DNA of 64,000 nucleotides from Aulostomus chinensis (lineage: Eukaryota; Chordata; Actinopteri; Syngnathiformes; Aulostomidae): the NCBI GenBank assembly GCA_037954235.1, contig JBBMOA010000013.1, positions 22,191,001 through 22,255,000 of the forward strand, given 5' to 3'. Both the position numbers and the translations under genes were made by a program. Below the pieces are notes generated by a model. The model worked only from the letters and a program-made list of their open reading frames with translations, searched no databases and was not told the DNA's origin. This document shows positions 25,216 through 35,500 of the stretch, in pieces (the stretch's first letter is position 1; each line of letters starts with the position of its first letter).

Positions 25216-28200
25216 TTAGTTATTTTACTTATTTAACCAGGATTCCTCAAGTTTATCCACAGGTATTTTGTTAAAAGAGATCATCCTTTTGATCTTTAGT
25301 TACATGGCATCTTTCCCACTGCTTATTGCCTTACTCTCAGGTGGGTGAAATGGTTACAGAAGTCTACCCGCAGCCAATGCATGTAGGCTTTGTAGGGTTT
25401 GACCTTGTTTTAAAATGTTGCTGATTATTTTTTACATATCTTTATGTGGACATGAGGGCTCTGATATTTATCTTTGATTATGCCTTTGATTATTCCTACA
25501 TTTAGGTGTTCTTACTCTTATTCCAGTAGGCTATCCCAGCCAAAATAGCCGTAGCAGTTTGTTTGTAGGCTACATCAGGACCCTGTTGATTACCTGGGGT
25601 CGATTGTGATAGGAGTCTGAAATATCTCTTTAGGATATCCACATCCAGCAAACTAGGTATGTAAATCAACCTGTCTTTACTCTGTGTTGGTCAACCATGT
25701 ATGAAATATCTGGTGACATTATTTTATCTTCAACTTTAACTTACATTAATCATAGCTTTCAAAGCGTCTTAATATAGCTAAACTTAAACTATATGGAGGG
25801 GTGGGTATTAAATTTGGCCTATTACTGAAGTGGGTGGTAGGGGACCCAAATTTTGTTCCACCATTTAAACAAATGAGTGGAACAAGTACATTGGTGTCTC
25901 CTCCAGCAAACTTTTTCTGTCCAGTATCTCACCCTGTCTCTCTCCCATCTCCTCCAGGTTGCTACGGTAACCTGGGCACGAAGACATCACCCTGAACATG
26001 ATGGGGTGTGTCTACACGCTGTCCAGGGGGACCTGGGAGTGATTGTGCCTTCTCCGCCTCAGGTGAAGTGTTTTCACACAGGATTCCCTAGTGTGGGTGG
26101 TCAAAGGCACTCTGGGTCAAACCTCAATCTATGGAAGGTGCACAAGGTTTTTAGATTTTGATAACACAGTGCCCCAATGACATTATTGATCTCTCCCCAT
26201 GGATAGCTACAGGTGAGCGCACTAAACACGAGTTGGGGAGTCTTGCAAAATGTCTTAAACCAAGCAACAGAGGCTACACCAGTAAAAAGAGACGGGAGGG
26301 GCACATTTATTCCAAGCATGGGAACAAGGAAGACTCGACCCTGGGGGAGATCTTGAATCTGTTTTGTTCTACTGCTTGGAATAAGTTATCTTTCTACTTG
26401 AAGACATTTTTGCAAGGCTCTCTGAGTTGAGCTTGTGACATATGTACTTCCTCTGAAGAGCACCTGTTGGTGCCTAAAGTGGGAGGGGCAAAGTTCCCCT
26501 GCACTCAGGAGGGGAGTTTACATTTGGGGCACTGTGGATGTCAAAACATAATAAAGGCAACAATCTTATCATATTTGTCTTGTACCCCTGTGACAGCAAT
26601 ATATTTTTGTATTGGGTGGTAAGTATGTACTATGGATTTTTTTGTGTGTGAAAGCACTCTTGAGTGGAAAAATAACCAGTAGGTGGGTGTCTGACCTCCA
26701 GTGTTGGACTATGAATCAACAAGCAAACATGGTGGTAAAACTTGGGCTGGACCAAAGGTTTAATTTCAGTATTGGAAAGTCTCTAAACAGGAAAATGTCT
26801 GTGTCCCATCACGGATGGATGGTGTTACTTTTACGTAGAGAATTGTCTGTCTGAAGATTCTCAGTCACCCAGGTCATGGAGCTCTGACTTAAAACTGAAG
26901 AAGCCTCATGGATGGGGGGGGGGGGGACTCGAGGAAACCAAAGGTTGACAACGACGCGGCACTAAAGAGTTTGCATAGAGCGATTTGTCAAAGTTCCTGT
27001 TCACTGACAGTCAAAATATAGCTGTATCATCTAACACGGAGGACTAGGTATCAATTTCTCACATGGGGAGAGTTCATTTTGGGCTGATTCAAGTGAGAAA
27101 GATGCTGGGACATAATGAAGAGTTGAACCGTTTAAATTATAACATTTTGTCTGGAACCTGTGAGAACATGTTGGGAGATTAAACCGAAGATGTTGCATAA
27201 CTGAACTGAAAATGAAATGGCCCTTGTCAAGGAAAATGTCTGAGTGATACCCAGCCCTGGTTCAAATACTGGGATTCCCGAGGAACTCGGGTGCTTCAGG
27301 AGTGATTATCATACTCTGTGACATGGTTATGGGAGTGATTTTACTTTGTTCTTTTGTAGGACTATGATGCTTGAGGAGTTCTCATCATCACATAGGAAAC
27401 AAACATCGTTATGTGAACTGTGCTTTTTATGACTTAATAAATTATATATTTTTACATACCAATGTACTCTGTCACTTTTTTACGTAAAAGATGTTGCATG
27501 TCAAGGGTGTGATACCCGCAAGAGTGTGAATGAAGTTACTTTCTGTTGGAAAGAAGCGACAGGAATGATAATCAGCCCTCTGACCAGCAGGCAGAGATGG
27601 TGTGTAACTTGGGCTTTTATCTCCACGTTCTAGGTAGGATTTCTCACCTAATGGCCCGCCTTGGCATATCAAATATGTTGGTGTCAGATGAAGGGAAGAA
27701 GTTGGAATGTAGCGTTAAATTAGAAATGATGACGTTAACCAAAGAAAAAGCGGTTGAGTCCTGCAGCGTGACGGCGCTTGTATCTAGGCACCAGCGGGAG
27801 CGATCGCAGTGATGTAACAGATGGTCGATACTGGCTCAAAATGCAGGGGGGTGTTGCTGCATGGATTGATGGGCTGTAGGTTCTTTTGAACTAGTCACGT
27901 TAATCACAATTGGTGGTGGTGTGCGGGGTGATTTTTCACTTGAGAGGATTTGGATTTCTGTTTTTTTTTTTAAATTATCTATAGCTGATTCAGGAGAATC
28001 AGATCATGTTGCAAGACCGCAACAGTTTTCTTGGTCTAAAATACTAGAATCAGAGTTTTGAGGCCTTAAAAAAAATTAAAATTTGATTTAAGTGACTTGT
28101 GGCCCTAAATATGTATGTGTATGTATGTATATATATTTAATATGTGTGTGTGTGTGGTCTTAAATGCTGTTGGAACCTCAGGAATCCCATGTGACAGCAG

Positions 28201-28860
28201 GATTCCATCAGCTTTTATATCAACCACACTATCAAGTATTGAAGTTGAAAAAAAAAATCAACTGTAAAACGATGTTTACGCCATGCACAGTGAAATAATA
28301 ATGGTACCCCAGATTAATTGTCATTGATTGAAGGCCAATGTGCCCAGTTTCTCTTTGGAAGTGAGGGATTTGGTGGTTCTGCTGGACCTTTAATTGTTGG
28401 AAATTGCTTTTTTGTTTTTTTTACAGTGGTGCATGAATTAGTAATATTGTGTTTGTTTTTTTTTACAGTGGCACATGAATTAGTAATATGCATTTGTTAA
28501 ATATTACATACAACGGAATCTTTTTAATTACTGACATTGCCCAAAAATTTACTACGAAATTACAATGCAACGCAAAATGATAGATGATGCATTTATAGCA
28601 CATAAAGCTGTTTCATTAATTGAACCTGGTATGCTTCAAGTTGATTTAAAGAATGAGGCTTCGAGGCTGTATGATCCTGGTGGTTGATAAGTGACATTAA
28701 AGGAGAAAAATTATGCGACGTGCTTTTTAAAAACATTATTGAACTAAACCAAAGTGGACACGGCTCCAAATCCATGTCCCGCTCTTTCCACAGAAGCCGA
28801 ATTGGAGGTTTCGGACACGCTTTGAAGGCAGCACAAATCCGAGTGGTCAGTCTGGCACTT
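25216..28860. other. Region between the two hnRNP A0 genes
   Basis: No second gene can be called with confidence. It contains an exon-like stretch at 25958-26062, a G run near 26917-26927, GT-rich and AT-rich simple sequence near 28110-28160, and a tandem duplication at 28407-28496. Transcription of this interval as an extended or alternative UTR of copy 1, or as a non-coding RNA, is possible but unproven. Confidence 0.5.
28407..28496 (+). repeat. Two-copy tandem duplication with splice-acceptor-like T tracts
   Basis: Two adjacent copies of about 42-45 bp share a T-rich tract, ACAGTGG, GCA/CACATGAATTAG and TAATAT. They differ at a few bases. They lie about 0.5 kb upstream of the second hnRNP A0 start codon. 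Confidence 0.8.
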
Positions 28861-28889
28861 GGGGCGGGCTTTTTTTCAAGATGACCAAT
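28861..28889 (+). promoter_or_regulatory. GC box and CCAAT box of hnRNP A0 copy 2
   Basis: GGGGCGGG at 28861-28868 (Sp1-type) is followed by CCAAT at 28885-28889, about 120-150 nt before the start codon. No TATA box was seen, in contrast to copy 1. Confidence 0.55.
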
Positions 28890-29010
28890 CAGCGACTGCA
28901 ACGACTTACGAAGGCGAGCGAGTCAAACGCCCGCCCTTACGTTGTTCATTGAAGAAGAGGGACGGTCTCTCAGCACACCTACCTACCATCTTTTTAGGAG
29001 AAACTCAATC

Positions 29011-29907
29011 ATGACGGCTAAATTCTGTAAGCTTTTCGTTGGAGGGCTGAATGTGGAGACGACAGACGATGGCCTCCGCCAGTATTTCGAGAGGTATGGT
29101 GCACTCAGCGACTGCGTGGTGGTCATGAACCAGCAACTCGGCCGGTCCCGCTGTTTCGGCTTCATAACCTACTCAACGCCGGAGGAGGCCGATGCAGCAA
29201 TGGCGGCTAAGCCACATGTCGTTGAGGGCAACGACGTGGAACTGAAGAGGGCCATTTCACGGGAGGATGCGAACAATCCAGACATCCTCGCCAACGTGAA
29301 GAAGATTTTCGTCGGCGGTGTGAAAGACCACATCGAGACGGACAACCTGACCGAGTACTTCTCCCAGTTCGGCGTGGTGGAGAAGGCCGAGATCATCTCT
29401 GACAAACAGACCGGCAGGAAGAGAGGCTTCGGCTTTGTCTTCTTTGAGGACACCGACTCCGCCACCAAAGCAGTCCTGACCAAATACCACACCATCAACG
29501 GTAACAAGGTGGAGGTAAAGAAAGCCCTAACCAAGCAGGAGATGTCCGCCGGCGGCCGGGGAGGAAGAGGTCGAGGTAGAGGGATGCAGAGCTACGGCGG
29601 CGGCAGAGGGGGTGGTGGCTACGGAGGGGGCTACGGCGGCAATTACGGAGGCGGCTACGGCTATGGCGGGGGTTACAACAACAGTGGTGGAGGATATGGG
29701 GGATTTGGAGGAGGATACGACGACTACGAAAGCCAGGGAGGGGGTGAATATAGTAATGGAGACTTCGGGGATGGCTACGGACAGCAGCACTCCAGCTATG
29801 GTGCAATGAAGGGGGGCAACTATTCCTACAGGAGCGGGGCTCCTTACAACAGAGGCGGAGGTGGAGGCGGCTACGGCAGAGGTGGCGGATTTAGCGGTGG
29901 TTACTAG
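29011..29907 (+). CDS. hnrnpa0l: hnRNP A0-type RNA-binding protein, intronless (copy 2)
   Basis: Single-exon gene of 298 aa. The frame is open 69 nt further upstream to an ATG at 28942, but I chose 29011 because MTAKFCKLFVGGLNV aligns with the start of copy 1 and of human A0. RRM1 carries LFVGGL (8-13) and RCFGFITY (47-54); RRM2 carries IFVGGV and RGFGFVFF. A Gly/Tyr-rich RGG tail follows, with an R274-x3-PY (278-279) import-signal candidate. Residue 83 is Ser in a K-R-A-I-S context, matching the MK2 phosphosite region of human HNRNPA0. RRM2 is more divergent from human A0 than copy 1. Expected role: nuclear and shuttling binding of AU-rich mRNA. The symbol is tentative; a lineage-specific duplicate of hnrnpa0 is the safest description. 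Confidence 0.9.
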   Translation: MTAKFCKLFVGGLNVETTDDGLRQYFERYGALSDCVVVMNQQLGRSRCFGFITYSTPEEADAAMAAKPHVVEGNDVELKRAISREDANNPDILANVKKIFVGGVKDHIETDNLTEYFSQFGVVEKAEIISDKQTGRKRGFGFVFFEDTDSATKAVLTKYHTINGNKVEVKKALTKQEMSAGGRGGRGRGRGMQSYGGGRGGGGYGGGYGGNYGGGYGYGGGYNNSGGGYGGFGGGYDDYESQGGGEYSNGDFGDGYGQQHSSYGAMKGGNYSYRSGAPYNRGGGGGGYGRGGGFSGGY

Positions 29908-30650
29908 TGTCTCCCTCAGGTTTTTGGGAGAGCCACGGGGGAAAACCTGCTTACAGCGAACTTGAATTTACACACACACACACACACATAACACAAGCCC
30001 AGGTGGGGGCGAAGGGGTCTTTGTTGAGTTCGATTAAAGGGAGAAGTGCCCATCACCCACGCCGACTGAATGAGACTGTCCCCCGGCTGCCCCCACCCGG
30101 ACCCCATCTGTCCTGACTCCACACATTATGGACTTTATTGCTAAGAATTGTGAATTATTGAACTGTATTTTTTATGTTTGGGCGGGAAAAAAGATGTTCT
30201 GAACCATTTATAAAGCCGCTATCAATGCTAATCACTGTTTGAGTTCGTTTGTCTTGCAAACCAGTCAAATGTTTTTTTGTTTTTTTTTTGCATCATGAAC
30301 TCAGGGTTTTAAGTGAAGTTGGTGGCAACGTCGGGCAGCATGGGACTCTGATTGCTTGAGTTTCGTGATCCTTTCTTTCGTGACAAAGTATTTTTCCTCT
30401 GAAAAATGTCACGGGCTGTTAACTGTATGCTTTTTTTCCACCCTCCCCTGTCCCATCACAGGTTATTTTTGTTTAGATTAAAACTGTTTGAAATCAGTGT
30501 TCAGTTCACCCCTATGTTTTATTCTGGTTTTATTAAAGTTTTTAATGTTTTGAAACTCAATACCTTGTCTTACTTTAAACATTTACTTCGGATAATCTGC
30601 CTCCTTTGCTACAAAGTGTGTGGAGTTCAATAAACAGCCAGTAGGTGGCG
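29908..30650 (+). other. 3' UTR of hnRNP A0 copy 2 (inferred)
   Basis: Includes a short CA run near 29971-29988, T tracts, an ATTAAA-type signal near 30532 and AATAAA at 30629-30634. The end is inferred from these signals. Confidence 0.5.
30629..30634 (+). terminator. Candidate polyadenylation signal of hnRNP A0 copy 2
   Basis: AATAAA about 720 nt after the stop codon, immediately before a CTCF-like motif. Confidence 0.5.
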
Positions 30651-30651
30651 G
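30638..30651 (+). promoter_or_regulatory. CTCF-like core motif between hnRNP A0 copy 2 and klhl3
   Basis: CCAGTAGGTGGCGG matches the core CCASYAGRKGGCRS at all 14 positions. It sits just after the end of the hnRNP A0 pair, where a chromatin boundary would be plausible. Binding is inferred. Confidence 0.5.
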
Positions 30652-32453
30652 TGCTTCCTGGATTAATGCCTCTCCTGCTCATCGGCCATTTTAAATTGGC
30701 TGAGATTTGTGTTCCAGGTGAAGGAGTGATTGATCTACATTATCGAGTTACTCTACTCTCCTTAAGTGCTAAATGGGAAGAAAAAACAAAGTGAAGGTGA
30801 ATTGTATAGCAATTTAAATACCGCTAAATCAAACTAAATGTATATATGTAGAAGTTTTCCTAGTGTGTAGCTTTTTTTTTTTTCCAGGGGTGTCAGGCGG
30901 CTTTTAGTTATAATGATGTGGACTGCCATGAACCCCCAGAATAATAGTATGCCAACCTTAATACAACTGATTTGCACTGCTCGTTCCTTGTTTGGTCTCA
31001 GGTCTCCAAGATTGGTCAAATGTGTGGATTAATTCCACAATTATAAACAGTGGGCTGCATTGTTTATTATATGCTCACATCTAACAGCAGGATTTAGAGC
31101 AGAGAAGAAGAAAAACCCTGGACTCTCACTCTGATTCGATTTCTTTGCACTAAAATCAATTGGTGTCATAAAGGAAAATTGAAAGTAGTGTCACCTCACA
31201 TTTTTAGCTCTCCGCTGCAGCACATTACACTTTTGTCTCAAATATTTGATTGCGCTAAAGCACCAAGAAGAACAAGTAATATCAAATCTACAATTGTTCT
31301 TGTTGCGTCAGTCCAAATTGGTAAGGCGGATAATGCGAACTGTAATAAAGTGATGTAATTTCTTATTCAAATTATGAGAGCCAGTTGACAAGCCATGAAC
31401 GTGGAAGTTATAGGCGCCCGGAGCTCTTGGGTAATGGATTCTTTTTTTTTTTTTAAATGTAAATCATGTTCCTGTTTAAGAAAAGTTATAGTGTTCATAA
31501 GATGTCCAAATGAGGACAACACTTGTGACCAATTGCCTCACATGATCTGATCTACTTGTAGGATCCAGTCTTTATATTTAGTGTTACCTGTAGTTTTCTA
31601 ATTCAACCATGTCTTTTAAATAAAAGGCACAAGACACATTGCCGTTACGTTGCATTTATCAATGTGCTGTCTTAATTTAATTAGTCCATGTGTAGTTTCA
31701 AATGAGCAAATAGGAGTAGACGTAAATAGATATGCTTTCCATATAACTTCTTGAAGCCGAGAAAAATACATCTGTTTAGTCATAAAGCAAAACTCCTGCA
31801 AGGGACAAGAACTGCAATTTAGCACAAGCTGTAATCTCACTGTACAATACATCAGTGTCATGCTTTGCATCAAAACTAAGTTACATTGCATTGTGCCTAT
31901 TGCATAAAATCTAAATACACAATTCCTGGCTTGAAATAGTAAAAGCAGAGCTACTAATGATGCACAGGAAAGTATTATTTGGAGGAACAAATTATATAAT
32001 ATCATTTAAGTATATGTAACTGAGTAGATAGTATATTTATTAGATTACTGAGGGATAGATGTGTTTTCTACGTGAATTCCATTACGTTTCAATGCAGGAG
32101 AAGTTTATTCTCTGTCAGTAAACTGAAACCCCAAACAGGTAATTATTGACAGTATTTCTTCACTGAAATCAACCCAACTCAAAAGTGGTTTTAAATTCAA
32201 GAAAGTAAAAAAAAAAAAACTAATTAAAAAAAAAAGGCAATTACAAAAAACATTCTTTTAGCCCACTTCAATGTTTAATCTCAAAAGGCATTTCCAAGAA
32301 TTTGGATTCACGTTAGTTTTGGTTAGAATCGAAGACAGAGGAGTAATGTTGAGATTAAATCTGAGTAAATGCGATGCAGCATATGCAACATGCTGTACAG
32401 CTTTCAATGAAGACATTATTTAATCTCAGTTTTTCTTCTGTTTTCCATCCTTT
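30652..32453. other. Intergenic upstream of klhl3
   Basis: No gene recognised. T runs near 30871-30883 and 31441-31454 and A runs near 32207-32235; otherwise AT-rich unique sequence. Confidence 0.6.
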
Positions 32454-32460
32454 TTATATA
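32454..32460 (+). promoter_or_regulatory. Possible TATA element of klhl3
   Basis: TTATATA about 80 nt upstream of the proposed klhl3 start codon, in a stretch that turns GC-rich immediately downstream. Weak evidence. Confidence 0.25.
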
Positions 32461-32540
32461 CCGGACCGAAACTGTGCGTTATTGACGCCACAGAGTGGCT
32501 CATCTTCGTCATAGACGGTCTGTGTGGCTGCGCGGCGCTC

Positions 32541-35500
32541 ATGCCTGCTGCTGTGGTGTCTGACTCCGTGAGGATGGACGGTGTGTCGCTGGGGTAAGTT
32601 GGCTCAGCGGTGGGGATTAATTTGTGGGGCCGCGATTCCCGCTGATTCTACATCTGCTGGATAGCATTTACCGCTCATGATCCCCTGGCTATGAAGCCAA
32701 CGTTCACGGCTAAAGAGCCTTCCGCCAGCGCACGGTTCCCAAGCTAGCTTTGTTGACTGACTAGCTGCGGAGAGCGAGCTAGCATCGCTGGCTGTCCAGC
32801 TGATGTAGTGGAGTTACGGACAAGTTAATATGGTAACATTCAGAAACTGTCATCGCGTCCTTGTTTCCTGGACGTGATGGGGACTTGTCCTTTTTTGCCA
32901 GATGTGCTTTTAGCTCCGAGTTGAGCCGTAATTCGCGTCGGTGGCTACCATAAGCTTATGTTAGCATCAAAGTTAACGACCAGCCGTGCTCGAGCTAGCC
33001 AAACTGCTCAACTTGACGCACAAGCCAAAACAAACACTGGCTCCTTTTTCTGAACCAGAGCTTGTTTTTAACTGGTGGGGTTGTATAACAGAACTATGCA
33101 GCTTTATTAACGCTTACAAGGTTTGCAATACTTTATTCTTTATTGTCCGCCTATTAAAACAGGTAAATTGTAAACTGTGCAATAAGTGGACTGGTCGTTG
33201 TCAGGGTCCAGTCAGGCTGATAAAGATGATACCGTGAAAAAGTCCCATTCAGTCCCCGGTTGACATATTTAAAGATCTGAAATAGCCAAAAACACTCAAT
33301 GTTTATATATTAATGAAACTTTTCAAGCGTTAAAACACTTAGCCTCCTCCTGTTAAATCTCTCTCTCAATTTCTTACTTGAGGGTAAATCTTTGGTTTTC
33401 CTGGAATGTCAGTCAAATGGTAAATCTTCAGAGTAACTTTTGGATAAAGTTGACAGTTTTCTTTAATTTCGTTGTCACTGAATCACATGAAACATTTTAA
33501 AGTATTGTAGCTGAGTCGAGTGTCCCCAGCTTTGAGCTGAAGCTGCGGATGATTCCTGGAGACGTAGGAGAATGTAGGTGCTTCATATGCATCAGCAGCT
33601 GTTGGTCGCTCTTTTACATGTAGCGACTGTTTGATTTCTGATTCCAGAGTCTTATTCTTTGTTCATCATCTGTTTTTTAACCCTCAGGAAGTACCCATAT
33701 AAAAATCTCGGCTGTTACTGATACCATTTCTATTATGCTCAGTCGCTGTTGTTATTGTTATACGGCATCCATTGCTTCCTCTCAATAAGTCAGGGGGCTG
33801 CAATAAAGGAGGACCCAAGTGACTACGAGGGCTATTTTTAGGACTACTTTGGTAACTTGTAGCAGACAGATGAATGGAATCGTTTCGGCTGAGTCCTCAG
33901 TGTGAAGCTGCATCTCATTTTCATGTCAACCAAAAGAAATAAGCGTGTCAAAAGTCCGATTATTAAAGAACGTTGGGTCAGTGGCCTCCTGCAACGCTCA
34001 AGAACAGTTGTGAAAATATGCAAGAGATGGACCCGTCCAATCTTCCCGTTGGGGACCAAATAAGTTAAAGCACTGGACACTCTGAACTGTGTCTGTATTG
34101 TTGCACTGATTATGTAGCGTCCGACAATATGAAGCAGAAGGTCAGGTGTCTTAACATTTGGGTCACCATCGATCCCCACTGATCCAGACGCTGGCTCTCA
34201 TGTCTCACCAGTCTGGAGGCCACACCGCGTCCCAACTGCACCACTGATTCTGAGGAGGATATGGTGAATGGAGGGATGCACACCTACAACCAGACGCACA
34301 TACGGAAAGCTTTCCAGCTGATGAATGACCTCAGGAGGTGTGGTGTTTTCTTGTTGTTGTTTGATGCTGAGGTAGTCGTTTCATAGAGTAACCCTAACCC
34401 TAGCTTAATACTCATAATCATCTCATTGACGATTCAGAAATCCTAGCAGTTGTGTTCATCTGTCAGGATTATCCTGAACAGTCTGATAAACTTTTGTTTG
34501 CCACAGAGGTTATTTTCAGCGAGGATTGAGAATCCAATATAAAAATGTATTTTTTTTTTCCCCACTGAAGTGATGGCTATTGCTGACTTCCGAGTTTGCC
34601 CACAAAAATGTCTGCCTTGCGGCGCTCAGTACAGTCGTAATCTCCTCACTAGAGTTGCTTAATGGTGTTTTGTGAAATTGGTGGATTGTCTTGACCTCAC
34701 CAGCCAGCTTGAGGACAAAATTCAGTTCTTCAAAAGCTGAGAGAATTCCGGTTGCTCAACATGTAAGACTGCAGTGAAGATTAGGGATTTTTGGCTCTTT
34801 TGAGTAGAGATACTGAAACAAGCAGCTCCCAACCATATGAAGTCTATTTCAAAGTGAATAACACCTCAGTTGGTATATTTTCTGGCAGCTATACCCCACA
34901 TCGGCTTCAAAGATTCACACCTTCTCCAGAATCCTGTGCATACTTATTTTTGTCCCAAAAATTACAAACAATTTGGAAATATGTCTCTCACTTCAGTGTA
35001 ACTCTTCATCCTTCAGTAAAAAGATGCTGTGTGACGTCCAGCTGGTGGCGGGGAACATTGAAGTGCCAGCTCACAGGGTGGTCCTGGCGTCCTGTAGCCC
35101 TTACTTCTGGGCCATGTTCACCGGTAAATCAAATCTCCCTGTCGTTTATTGGGCACGTCTCGTCGGCGTGTTCATGTTTATGCGTCGTTGCTTGTCTGTG
35201 TGTGTGTTTGCAGGTGATATGAGTGAGAGCAAGGCTCATCAGGTAGAGATCAGGGAGGTAGACGGGCCAACCCTGAGGAAGCTGGTCGACTACATCTACA
35301 CAGCTGAGATCGAGGTCACGGAGGACAACGTCCAGGTGAGAATGCTCATGCGGGGCCAAGAGAGCTGATTTTTCCTCCGTTATCTTTTTTTTATTTCTTT
35401 AAGGATCAGTTTCAAAGAGAAAACATGTAGCTGCCTGGGGACCATTTAATCAAAGCAGTGCTGCTGGCTCCAAAACATCTCCGCTCATAAACCGGAGTCA

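Noticed and set aside
28942..29010. Upstream in-frame ATG of hnRNP A0 copy 2
   Set aside because: The extra 23 residues do not resemble any hnRNP A0 N-terminus. The ATG at 29011 aligns with copy 1 and human.
34389..34403. TAACCCTAACCCTAG telomere-like sequence in klhl3 intron 2
   Set aside because: Only about two and a half units; too short to be an interstitial telomeric repeat.
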